Shown here: piece by piece, positions 33,504-41,586 of the stretch | Layout: every line of letters begins with the position of its first letter | Numbering within the stretch: position 1 is the stretch's first letter | NCBI GenBank assembly: GCA_000824825.2 | Contig: LM655200.1 | Location: forward strand, 49,648-113,647 | Source: Mesorhizobium sp. ORS 3324 | GTDB lineage: Bacteria; Pseudomonadota; Alphaproteobacteria; Rhizobiales; Rhizobiaceae | Length of the DNA: 64,000 nt | Direction of reading: 5' to 3' | The notes under the pieces: model-generated | The model's database searches: none | The model's input: the letters and a program-made list of their open reading frames with translations, nothing else | What the model was told of the DNA's origin: nothing | Translations under genes and position numbers: made by a program

Positions 33504-33536
33504 CTTGCTGGCGCACCGATCCAATAACTATTATTA
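33504..33536 (+). promoter_or_regulatory. Possible promoter/operator of the parD gene
   Basis: TTGCTG (33504-33509) and TATTAT (33528-33533) are spaced by 18 bases, a plausible sigma-70-type promoter. The overlapping AATAACTATTATT is nearly palindromic and could bind the antitoxin for autoregulation. Confidence 0.4.
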
Positions 33537-33560
33537 TGGGCGGAGCTCAAGGAGCATATC

Positions 33561-33821
33561 ATGGCTATCAGCGCAGATTTGGGCCAGCGCCTGGAAGATG
33601 TCGTAAACCGCCTCGTCAGCTCTGGCCGCTACAATTCGAAAAGCGAAGTGCTACGCGAAGGGGTTCGCCTTGTCGAAGAGCGGGAGAGGCGCCTTGCCGC
33701 GCTTGACGCTGCGCTCGCGAAAGGTATGGCCGATGTCGACGAAGGACGAGTGAAGCCAGCCGAGGAGGTCTTTGATCGCCTGGAGGCCAAATACAAGGCG
33801 ATGGCCAAGAGGAACAGGTGA
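33561..33821 (+). CDS. parD: ParD-family antitoxin, 86 aa
   Basis: The protein MAISADLGQRLEDVVNRLVSSG continues RYNSKSEVLREGVRLVEERERRLAALD, the ribbon-helix-helix DNA-binding region and following helix of ParD/CC2985-type antitoxins. The rest is a Lys-rich helix that would bind the toxin. CTCAAGGAGC precedes the ATG. Its partner ParE gene downstream is broken, so this may be an orphan antitoxin. Confidence 0.92.
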   Translation: MAISADLGQRLEDVVNRLVSSGRYNSKSEVLREGVRLVEERERRLAALDAALAKGMADVDEGRVKPAEEVFDRLEAKYKAMAKRNR

Positions 33822-34082
33822 AGCCATCGCGGAACACATCGCCAGGACAACCCGTTCCGGGCGGTGACCTTTCTTCAAGAACTACGCAGCGCTTGCGCCG
33901 AACTGCGCACGATGCCGGAGCGTTATCCTTTGGTTCCGCGACATCAATCTTCCGGGATTCGGCGCCGAGTCCACGGCAGTTATCTGATTTTCTTCCACGT
34001 CGGCGCTGACGCCGTTGAAATCCTGCACGTCCTGCACGGAGCGATGGACTACGAGCAGATTCTGTTCCCCGGGACCTTGTAG
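33818..34082 (+). pseudogene. Decayed ParE toxin gene
   Basis: In one frame GAAGCC.. from 33820 reads EAIAEHIAR, and after a one-base shift near 33845 the next frame reads DNPFRAVTFLQELRS..MPERYPLVP..IRRRVHGSYLIFFHV..VEILHVLHGAMDYEQILF. Together they are a ParE toxin (RelE/ParE fold) lacking the first ~13 residues and with one base missing. The antitoxin stop at 33821 now overlaps the damaged 5' end. A GTG at 33864 could make a 72-residue C-terminal fragment, probably inactive. The locus looks like a toxin lost by mutation with the antitoxin kept. Confidence 0.8.
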
Positions 34083-34178
34083 CGAGTCCGCTTGCCCACC
34101 GCAGCGACGCTGCCTTGACCCCGCCAAAACCCTGCCGCATGGTCCGCGCCCGAAAGACCACCCCATCGGGAGATCCTG

Positions 34179-35033
34179 TTGAGCGAATATTTCCTGCTGC
34201 CGCTGGCCTCCCTGCCCTTCCCCAACATCGATCCGGTCATTTTCCGTATCGGACCGCTGGCGGTGCATTGGTACGGCGTCGGCTACATCGTCGGCATCCT
34301 CTTTGCCTGGTGGTATGCCAGACGGCTCGTCACCGCCCCCCGCCTGTGGCCGGACGGCCATCTGCCGATGAAGCCCGAGGACCTCGACGACTTCATCGTC
34401 TGGGCGGCGATCGGCGTGGTGCTCGGCGGGCGCACCGGCTACGTGCTCTTCTACGACTTGCCGCGATACATCGCGCATCCGCTCGACATTGTCGCCGTCT
34501 GGCAGGGCGGCATGTCGTTCCATGGCGGGCTGCTCGGCGTCATCCTCGCCATGACCTTGTTTTCGCTCAAGCGCGGCATCCGCACCTGGACGCTGTTCGA
34601 TGTCGTCGCGGCAGGCGTGCCGGTCGGCCTCGGGCTGGTGCGCGTGGCCAATTTCATCAATTCGGAACTCTGGGGCCGGCCGACGGACGTGCCCTGGGCG
34701 GTCGAATTCCCCAATGGCGGTCCGTTCAACCGGCATCCCAGCCAGATCTACGAGGCGCTGCTCGAAGGCCTTGTCTTGTTCCTGGTGCTGCGCTTCCTCA
34801 CCCATTCGCGGCTGAAGCTGAAGACGCCGCGCTTCGTCGGCGGCGCCTTCATCTGCGGCTATGGCCTGTCGCGCATCTTCGTCGAATTCTTCCGCGAGCC
34901 GGACCAGCAGCTCGGCTACCTGCTCGGCACCGGCTGGTTGACCATGGGCATGATCCTGTCCTCGCCGATGGTGCTCGCCGGCATCTGGGCCATGGCCACC
35001 GCTAAGCCGGTGACACAGCCGCAGGCGACATGA
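34179..35033 (+). CDS. lgt: Prolipoprotein diacylglyceryl transferase
   Basis: Lgt transfers diacylglycerol from phosphatidylglycerol to the lipobox Cys of prolipoproteins in the inner membrane. The 284-residue protein starts at TTG 34179 (GGGAGAT upstream), with the N-terminal HWYGVGYIVGILFAWWYARR, GGMSFHGGLLG, and the Lgt signature RVANFINSELWGRPTD, followed by HPSQIYEALLEG. About seven membrane helices are visible. Its stop overlaps the start of midA by four bases, a conserved arrangement in alphaproteobacteria. Confidence 0.95.
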   Translation: MSEYFLLPLASLPFPNIDPVIFRIGPLAVHWYGVGYIVGILFAWWYARRLVTAPRLWPDGHLPMKPEDLDDFIVWAAIGVVLGGRTGYVLFYDLPRYIAHPLDIVAVWQGGMSFHGGLLGVILAMTLFSLKRGIRTWTLFDVVAAGVPVGLGLVRVANFINSELWGRPTDVPWAVEFPNGGPFNRHPSQIYEALLEGLVLFLVLRFLTHSRLKLKTPRFVGGAFICGYGLSRIFVEFFREPDQQLGYLLGTGWLTMGMILSSPMVLAGIWAMATAKPVTQPQAT

Positions 35034-36097
35034 CCCGGCTGAAGGACCGCATCGTTGGCCTGATCGGCGCCGTGGGGCCGATCCCCGTCAGCGAATACAT
35101 GGCGCTCTGCCTGTTCGACCCCGAAGACGGCTATTACACGACGCGCGAGCCGTTCGGCGCCGCCGGCGATTTCATCACCGCGCCGGAGATCAGCCAGATG
35201 TTCGGCGAGCTTGTCGCCGTCTGGCTTTACCAGGCGTGGCAAAGCACCGGCCGGCCGCTCCCCGCTACTTTCGCCGAAATCGGCCCCGGCCGCGGCACGC
35301 TGATGAAGGACATGTTGCGCACCTGGTCTCGGCTCGACCCGGCATTTGCCGGCGGCGCTTTCTTTGCCATGATTGAGACCAGCCCGCGCTTGACCGAAGT
35401 CCAGAAAGAAACGCTTGCCGGCCACGGCGCAGCCCTGACCTGGCACCAGAGCATCGACACGCTGCCGCGACAGCCGATCTTCATCGTCGGCAACGAGCTG
35501 TTCGATGCGGTGCCGATCCGGCAGTTCGTCTATGTCGGTGCCGGCTGGCGCGAGCGCATGGTCGGCCTCGACGATGCCGACAATCTCCATTTCTTCGCCG
35601 GGGCGGGCTCCGTCGACCCGGCGCTGCTGCCGGCCAACGCGGCAGATGCGCCGCAAGGCGCGATCGTCGAGGTGGCACCGGCCCGCGCGGCGCTGATGTC
35701 GGCGATTGCCGAGCGTATCGCCGGTAACGGTGGTGCCGGGCTCTTCATCGACTATGGCCATCTTGAGCCAGGCATCGGGGACACTTTGCAAGCCTTGCGC
35801 AGGCACGATCACGAAGATGTGCTGGCCAATCCCGGTGAGGCCGATCTCACCGCCCATGTCGACTTCGCGGCCCTGGCCGCAAGCGCCCGGGCGCACGGCC
35901 TCGAGGTGGAACTGACCACGCAGGGCGCATTCCTGCTCGGCATGGGCCTTCTGGAGCGCGCTGGCGCGCTCGGCAGCAAGGCCGCTGACAGCGCGCGGCA
36001 AGCGATTTCCGATGCCGTCGAACGTCTCGCCGGCCCCGATCAGATGGGCGACCTTTTCAAGGTGATGAAGATCCTGCCGGAAGCGAAAACCGGCTGA
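35030..36097 (+). CDS. SAM-dependent methyltransferase, MidA/NDUFAF7 family
   Basis: The 355-residue protein has the DUF185 pattern: FDPEDGYYTTREPFGAAGDFITAPEISQMFGE (given in parts), the SAM-binding FAEIGPGRGTLMKDM, VGNELFDAVPIRQF, and the C-terminal GLFIDYGH..QALRRHDHEDVLANPGEADLTAHVDF. Mitochondrial NDUFAF7 methylates an arginine in complex I and is needed for its assembly. The bacterial orthologue probably has a similar role. It overlaps lgt by four bases and is followed by pgeF 103 bases downstream. Confidence 0.93.
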   Translation: MTRLKDRIVGLIGAVGPIPVSEYMALCLFDPEDGYYTTREPFGAAGDFITAPEISQMFGELVAVWLYQAWQSTGRPLPATFAEIGPGRGTLMKDMLRTWSRLDPAFAGGAFFAMIETSPRLTEVQKETLAGHGAALTWHQSIDTLPRQPIFIVGNELFDAVPIRQFVYVGAGWRERMVGLDDADNLHFFAGAGSVDPALLPANAADAPQGAIVEVAPARAALMSAIAERIAGNGGAGLFIDYGHLEPGIGDTLQALRRHDHEDVLANPGEADLTAHVDFAALAASARAHGLEVELTTQGAFLLGMGLLERAGALGSKAADSARQAISDAVERLAGPDQMGDLFKVMKILPEAKTG

Positions 36098-36200
36098 CAT
36101 CGGCGGGCAACCCGTGCAAGCTGGCCCGGCCACTTGCCTGAACTTCGCCCTTGCCGAACTTCACTTGACGAAATCGCCCACGCAGACAACAAACCCATCC

Positions 36201-36989
36201 ATGCTGAATCAGACCGGACCCGATCCAGTACGCTCGCCTCTGCTTGAGAAGGCGCAAGGCATACGCCACGGCTATTTCACCCGTGTCGGCGGCGTCTCCG
36301 GCGGCATCTACCAAGGCCTCAACATCGGCACCGGCTCGAGCGACGATCAGGCGCTGGTCGCCGAGAACCGTCGCCGCGTCGCCGACTGGATGGGCGTCCC
36401 GGCGGATCATTTGCTGACCGCGCATCAGGTCCACTCCCCCGATGTCGTCATCGCCAGGCAGCCTTTCGCCAGCCCTCGCCCCAAGGCCGATGCCATCGTC
36501 ACCGACCGGCCGGGCATCGCCGTCGGCGCCTCGACGGCCGATTGCGGCCCGGTGCTGTTCGCCGATGTCGAGGCCCGCGTCATCGGCGCCGCGCATGCCG
36601 GCTGGAAGGGTGCCCTCACCGGCGTGCTGGAAAACACCGTTGCCGCGATGGAAAGTCTCGGCGCCCGACGCGACCGCATCGTCGCGGTGCTCGGTCCCTC
36701 GATCGGTCCCGACAATTACGAGGTCGGCCCGGAATTCGTCGCCCGCTTCGTCGAGGCCGACGCCGGCAACGCGCGCTATTTCAGGCCGTCGGCCAATCCC
36801 GGCCACTCGATGTTCGACCTCAACCAATATACGGTCGACCGGCTGCGGGGCGCCGGGGTGACCGCCGAAGGGCTCGGCCGCTGCACTTACGCGGAAGAAG
36901 ACCTTTTCTATTCCTACCGGCGCACCACCCACCGCAAGGAAGCGGATTACGGGCGCCAGGTTTCGGCAATCGTTCTGGAGAAGGAATAA
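36201..36989 (+). CDS. pgeF: Peptidoglycan editing factor PgeF (laccase-domain protein)
   Basis: The 262-residue protein from ATG 36201 has the DUF152/laccase-domain motifs: HGYFTRVGGVSGGIY, TAHQVHSP, ASTADCGPVLFAD, and the zinc-site region IGAAHAGWKGALTG. PgeF homologues hydrolyse or edit wrongly incorporated amino acids in peptidoglycan precursors; some oxidise purine nucleosides or polyphenols. An in-frame start at 36114 gives an unconserved 29-residue extension. Its stop overlaps the start of the M24 peptidase by one base, so they are co-translated. Confidence 0.92.
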   Translation: MLNQTGPDPVRSPLLEKAQGIRHGYFTRVGGVSGGIYQGLNIGTGSSDDQALVAENRRRVADWMGVPADHLLTAHQVHSPDVVIARQPFASPRPKADAIVTDRPGIAVGASTADCGPVLFADVEARVIGAAHAGWKGALTGVLENTVAAMESLGARRDRIVAVLGPSIGPDNYEVGPEFVARFVEADAGNARYFRPSANPGHSMFDLNQYTVDRLRGAGVTAEGLGRCTYAEEDLFYSYRRTTHRKEADYGRQVSAIVLEKE

Positions 36990-38140
36990 TGGCGCTGCAT
37001 TTCGAACGTTCGGAATTTGACGCGCGGCGCGACCGCCTGCTGATCGAGATGGCCGACAAGAAGCTCGACGCCGTGCTCCTGTTCGCGCAGGAGAGCATGT
37101 ACTGGCTGACCGGCTACGACACTTTCGGCTTCTGCTTCTTCCAGTGCCTGGTGGTGAAGGCCGACGGCTCGATGGTGCTGCTCACCCGTTCCGCCGATTT
37201 GAGACAGGCGCGCCACACCTCGACCATCGACAACATCGTGCTGTGGACCGATCGCGACGGCGCCAATCCGGCGATCGACCTGCGCAACCTGCTCAACGAT
37301 CTCGACCTGCTCGGCGCTCGCATCGGCGTCGAATACGACACCCACGGTCTGACCGCCTACAACGGCCGCCGCGTGGACGAGCAGCTGCAGACCTTCGGCC
37401 AGATTGCCGATGCGTCCGGGATCGTCGGCCGGCTGCGCCTCTTCAAGAGCCCGGCCGAGGTCGCCAAGGCCGAAAAAGCCGCGAGCCTCGCCGACGATGC
37501 GCTCGACGCGGCGCTGCCGCTCATCAAGCAGGGCGGCGACGAGGCGCTCATCCTCGCGGCCATGCAAGGGGCGATCTTTGCCGGCGGCGGCGACTATCCC
37601 GCCAACGAATTCATCATCGGCTCGGGCGCCGATGCCCTGCTCTGCCGCTACAAGGCCGGACGCCGCAAGCTCACCAAGAACGACCAGCTGACGCTCGAAT
37701 GGGCGGGCGTCTTCCACCACTACCACGCCCCGATGATGCGCACGGTTTTGACCGGCAAGGTCTCGAAGCGCCACCAGGAATTGTTCGACGCCGCCCGCGC
37801 GGCCCTGCTGGCGGTCGAGAAGGCGATGACGCCCGGCAACACCTTCGGCGATGTCTTCGATGCGCATGCCCGCACGCTCGAGGCGCACAGCCTGACCAAG
37901 CACCGGCTGAATGCCTGCGGCTACTCGGTCGGCGCCCGCTTCACGCCGTCCTGGATGGACATGCCGATGTTCTACCAGGGCAATCCGGAGCCGATCGCCC
38001 CAAACATGACGCTGTTCGCCCACATGATCATCATGGATTCCGAAACCGAGACGGCGATGACGCTTGGCCGCACCTACCTCACCACGGAATCGGCGCCGAA
38101 GCCGCTCTCCCGCCATGATCTCGACTTGATCGTGCAGTGA
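36989..38140 (+). CDS. M24-family Xaa-Pro aminopeptidase-like protein
   Basis: The start ATG 36989 overlaps the pgeF stop. The 383-residue product begins MALHFERSEFDARRDRLLIE with an N-terminal creatinase-like domain (ESMYWLTGYDTFGFCFFQCL). The C-terminal pita-bread domain contains QLTLEWAGVFHHYHAPMMRT, where the usual second metal-ligand region is altered, and EGVGHGLG-type sequence is not obvious. Several M24 metal residues may therefore be missing; it could be a non-peptidase member. It may act with PgeF in peptide or wall turnover, but this is only from context. Confidence 0.85.
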   Translation: MALHFERSEFDARRDRLLIEMADKKLDAVLLFAQESMYWLTGYDTFGFCFFQCLVVKADGSMVLLTRSADLRQARHTSTIDNIVLWTDRDGANPAIDLRNLLNDLDLLGARIGVEYDTHGLTAYNGRRVDEQLQTFGQIADASGIVGRLRLFKSPAEVAKAEKAASLADDALDAALPLIKQGGDEALILAAMQGAIFAGGGDYPANEFIIGSGADALLCRYKAGRRKLTKNDQLTLEWAGVFHHYHAPMMRTVLTGKVSKRHQELFDAARAALLAVEKAMTPGNTFGDVFDAHARTLEAHSLTKHRLNACGYSVGARFTPSWMDMPMFYQGNPEPIAPNMTLFAHMIIMDSETETAMTLGRTYLTTESAPKPLSRHDLDLIVQ

Positions 38141-38194
38141 ATCCATAATGGTTGGTTCACGCAGGGGCGTCGTCACCAGGGAGTTTTCGGGCAA

Positions 38195-38806
38195 ATGAGA
38201 CGATCGCAGGTGACGACCGTGTCATTGCTTGCGGCGCTGGCGCTTGCCGCCTGCACCAATGCCAAAGACGTCCTCGATCCTTCCGCCGTCAAGCCGCCGG
38301 CGAATTCGGCCGAGGCTTTGCCTGCCACTCAAGGGACGTCGGCCACCACGTCGCAGACGACGACCGCGCCAGCCCCGGCGGCGACCGTGGCGGCTTCGAC
38401 GCCCGCCACGCCGGCCCAAGCCGCCGCCATCGCCAAGACTCGGCTGCAGGTTGCCCCGATCGTCGGCGCCTCGGTGGAGGCCGCGGCGCCCTTGACGGCG
38501 GAATTGCAGACGCGCGCCAAGCAGCGCGGCGTGACGCTTGTCGGCAGCACCGACCAGACGGCGACGCATGTACTGAAGGGCTATTTTTCGACGATGTCGG
38601 AGGGCAAGGACACCACCGTCATCTATGTCTGGGACATCTACGATCCTTCGGGCAACCGCCTGCATCGCATCAACGGCCAGCAGAAGGCGCCGTCCGTCGG
38701 CAGTGGCGAGGGCTGGCCGGCGGTGGCGCCGGCAACCATGCAGGCGATCGCCGACCAGACGATCGACCAGTTCACCGCCTGGCTCGGTAGCGGCGGCGCC
38801 GGTTGA
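38195..38806 (+). CDS. Lipoprotein of unknown function, 203 aa
   Basis: The signal peptide MRRSQVTTVSLLAALALAAC ends in a good lipobox (LAAC). A Pro/Ala/Thr-rich linker (about residues 30-75) follows. The folded region (about 80-200) has AIAKTRLQVAPIVGASVEA and TRAKQRGVTLVGST..VLKGYFSTMSEGKDTTVIYVWDIYDP. This resembles lipoproteins of the general secretory or secreted-stress type in rhizobia, but I cannot name a family. GGGAGTTT precedes the ATG. It is monocistronic upstream of prs. Confidence 0.8.
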   Translation: MRRSQVTTVSLLAALALAACTNAKDVLDPSAVKPPANSAEALPATQGTSATTSQTTTAPAPAATVAASTPATPAQAAAIAKTRLQVAPIVGASVEAAAPLTAELQTRAKQRGVTLVGSTDQTATHVLKGYFSTMSEGKDTTVIYVWDIYDPSGNRLHRINGQQKAPSVGSGEGWPAVAPATMQAIADQTIDQFTAWLGSGGAG

Positions 38807-38968
38807 TCAAACAGCCTGTTGCCGGCTTGCGATGCGACCACCTTTGTTGCGCCTTGTCGAAGGATTCGCGATCGCGAGGCTTGCAATACCGGCGCGGACC
38901 GCTAAAAGCCCGCATAAAAGGCTCATGAGAGTCTGTCTGGTCTCTCCTTTCTTCACCAGGAACGGTGC

Positions 38969-39904
38969 ATGAAGCTTTTCGCGGGCAATTCCAACAGGGT
39001 GCTGGCCGAAGCGGTCGCCCGCTATCTCAACATCCCGCTGGGTAAGGCCAGCGTCCGGCGCTTCGCCGATCAGGAGATCTTCGTCGAGATCCAGGAGAAC
39101 GTGCGCGGCGAGGATGTCTTCATCCTGCAGTCGACCTCCTATCCGACCAACGATCATCTGATGGAGCTGCTCATCATGATGGACGCCTTCATGCGCTCCT
39201 CGGCCCGGCGCATTACGGCGGTCATCCCCTATTTCGGCTACGCCAGGCAGGACCGCCGCGCCTCCGGCCGCACGCCGATCTCGGCCAAGCTCGTTGCCAA
39301 CATGATCACCCGCGCCGGCGCCGACCGTGTGCTGACGCTCGACCTGCATGCCGGCCAGATCCAGGGGTTCTTCGACATCCCGACCGACAATCTGTTCTCG
39401 GTGCCGGTGATGGCCCGCGATGTGAAGGCGAAATACAAGCAGCTCGGCAACGTCGTGGTCGTGTCGCCGGACATCGGCGGCGTGGTGCGGGCGCGCGCGC
39501 TGGCCAAGCGCTTCGACGCGCAGCTCGCCATCGTCGACAAGCGCCGCGAGCGTCCCGGCGAATCGGAAGTGATGAACATCATCGGCGCCGTCGCCGGCAA
39601 GGATTGCCTCTTGATCGACGACATCGTCGATTCCGGCGGCACGCTCTGCAACGCGGCTGAAGCGCTGCTCGCCAACGGCGCGACCAGCGTCACCGCCTAT
39701 ATCACCCACGGCGTGCTCTCAGGCGGCGCCGTGACCCGCATCGCCGGCTCGAAGCTGCAGGAGCTCGTGATCACCGATTCCATCCAGCCGAGCCAGGCCG
39801 TGCTCGACGCGCCCAACATCCGCGTCATTTCCATCGCCGACCTGATGGGCGAGGCGATCTCGCGCACGGCAACGGAAGAATCGGTGTCGAGCCTGTTCGA
39901 CTAA
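38969..39904 (+). CDS. prs: Ribose-phosphate pyrophosphokinase
   Basis: The 311-residue enzyme makes PRPP from ribose 5-phosphate and ATP, feeding purine, pyrimidine, His and Trp synthesis. Motifs are KLFAGNSNRVLAEAVARYL, FADQEIFVEIQENVRGEDVF, IPYFGYARQDRRASGRTPISAK, the PRPP-synthetase signature DLHAGQIQGFFDIPTDNL and the PRPP-binding loop LLIDDIVDSGGTL. It should be cytoplasmic and essential. It converges with the RibD-like pseudogene, and their stop codons overlap. Confidence 0.97.
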   Translation: MKLFAGNSNRVLAEAVARYLNIPLGKASVRRFADQEIFVEIQENVRGEDVFILQSTSYPTNDHLMELLIMMDAFMRSSARRITAVIPYFGYARQDRRASGRTPISAKLVANMITRAGADRVLTLDLHAGQIQGFFDIPTDNLFSVPVMARDVKAKYKQLGNVVVVSPDIGGVVRARALAKRFDAQLAIVDKRRERPGESEVMNIIGAVAGKDCLLIDDIVDSGGTLCNAAEALLANGATSVTAYITHGVLSGGAVTRIAGSKLQELVITDSIQPSQAVLDAPNIRVISIADLMGEAISRTATEESVSSLFD

Positions 39905-40466
39905 TTATCGCTCCCGGCAGGCGCGTAGCGCAGCAGCGTGACGCCTTGCGCAAGGCGCTCCGTGCCGAGCGGCTTCAACGCCAGTGACAGGCCGGACCGG
40001 AAATACGGCTTGCCGCCGCCCAGCACGATCGGATGCATATAGAGCCGGTACTCGTCGATCAGGCCGGCGCGCGCAAGATGCCCGGCAGCTCTGCGCCTGA
40101 GACGGAAATCTCGCCATCCGTTTGCGACTTGAGCGATCTCGCCACGGCCTCCGCGTCGCCGTTCACGAGACGGGCATTGGGTCCCACCTCTCGAAGCGTG
40201 GTCGAAAATACGATTTTCGGCGTCTCTCGCCAGGCGCGGGCGAAATCCCGCTCGACCTCCTCAGCGGCAATTTCTCGCTCCGGGCTGTCCCAGAAACGCA
40301 TGGTCTCATACATCCTGCGCCCACAGAGCGCGATCGATGTCCGCCGCATCTCGTCGTTGAAATGCCGATGCAAGTCTTCTTCGGGAACCGGCAGATCGAT
40401 GTCGCCGCTCGGCCCGGCGATGTAGCCATCCAGCGATGTCAGCATGGCATAGACGATCGTCGCCAC
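39901..40466 (-). pseudogene. RibD-C / dihydrofolate reductase-like gene with a frameshift
   Basis: From GTG 40466, with GGAGGAT upstream, the frame reads MATIVYAMLTSLDGYIAGPS, then MYETMRFWDSPEREIAAEEVERDFA and SKIVF-like PKIVFSTTLR, a RibD C-terminal/DHFR-like reductase domain. After SVSGAELPGIL the frame ends early at LRAPA. One base missing near 40064-40075 explains this: the other frame continues RAGLIDEYRLYMHPIVLGGG and ends at TAG 39903-39901. An intact gene would give ~188 residues. It is at the edge of the accessory block next to prs. Pseudogene or sequencing error cannot be told apart here. Confidence 0.75.
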
Positions 40467-40589
40467 CAGGATCCTCCGATTTGGCTCTCCGGCAAAAGAG
40501 CATAACCGATTGCAGTTTGCAATCGGTGTTTCGACAAAGGGACATTTGGACCGAGGGCGAGGCGCCAGCTTAATGGCGCCGGCGCTGTC

Positions 40590-41459
40590 TCACGCGGCGG
40601 TCGGACCGCCTGCGCGCCGTGGGCTTTCACCGACATCGCGCGCGCTGCGCATATAGCCGCGCGGCGAGGTGCCGAGCATGCGCTTGAACATGGTGATGAA
40701 GGCCGGCACGCTATCATAACCGAGGTCGAGCGCCACCCTGGTGATCGGCTCGCCGTCGGCGAGCCTTGGCAGCGCCGCGAACAGGCAGGCCTGCTGGCGC
40801 CACGTGGAGAGCGACAACCCGGTCTGGCGATGGAAGGCGCGCGTGAACGAGCGCCGGCTCATGCCCGCGGAATTCGCCCATTCGTCGATCGTCGCATGCG
40901 GCGAGGGCGCCGCCACGAAACGCCGGCAGAGCGCCGCGAGCTTCGGATCCGACGGGAAAGGCAGGCCGAGCGGCCGCTCCGGCAGGTTCGGGATCTCATG
41001 CAGCAAAAGCCCCATGATCAGCCCGGCGCGTCCTTCGAGTTCGCCGCCCTGCGGCAGCTTCTCCGATTCCACGATCAGGCTGTGCATCAGCTCGGTGATG
41101 CCGACGACCCGCAATCCATCCGGCAGTCCGGGAATGGCATCCGGCACCACGTAAACCGAGCGCATCGAGACGTCGCCGAGCATCTCGACGGAATGCTCGA
41201 TGCCGGCCGGTATCCACATCGCATGGTCCGGCGGCACCATCCAGCGGCCGTGCCTTGTCGTCACCAGCACGACGCCGACCAATGCATGCAGCAGCTGGCT
41301 GCGGTTGTGGCGGTGCCGCGGCACGTGATAGCCGTCGGGATATTCGGTCGGCAGCGCCACCGCCGGCCCGACCGCCTGCTCCAGCCATTGCCAGCGACTC
41401 TCGTGCAGCCGGCCGAGCTCGGCGGCGTCTGCCTTGAAGACTTCACGACCATGCGGCAT
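40590..41459 (-). CDS. AraC-family transcriptional regulator
   Basis: The 289-residue protein has an N-terminal cupin-like domain (EYPDGYHVPRHRHNRSQLLHALVGVVLVTT) and a C-terminal AraC helix-turn-helix pair (IDEWANSAGMSRRSFTRAFHRQTGLSLSTWRQQ and ITRVALDLGYDSVPAFITMFKRMLGTSPRGY). Its cupin part resembles regulators that sense small ligands. It is divergent from the MFS pump gene at 41587 with 127 bases between starts, so it probably controls that pump and itself. Confidence 0.92.
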   Translation of the reverse strand: MPHGREVFKADAAELGRLHESRWQWLEQAVGPAVALPTEYPDGYHVPRHRHNRSQLLHALVGVVLVTTRHGRWMVPPDHAMWIPAGIEHSVEMLGDVSMRSVYVVPDAIPGLPDGLRVVGITELMHSLIVESEKLPQGGELEGRAGLIMGLLLHEIPNLPERPLGLPFPSDPKLAALCRRFVAAPSPHATIDEWANSAGMSRRSFTRAFHRQTGLSLSTWRQQACLFAALPRLADGEPITRVALDLGYDSVPAFITMFKRMLGTSPRGYMRSARDVGESPRRAGGPTAA

Positions 41460-41586
41460 GGTTGTGGCCCACTTGCGAAACTATTGGACCAAACCACGAA
41501 AGAAGTCGCCATTCAAGCCGATTATAACGCAAGCGTCCTACGAGACTGCCTGCGGTTCGCCGCCAAAAAGACCACGGAGCATTGCC

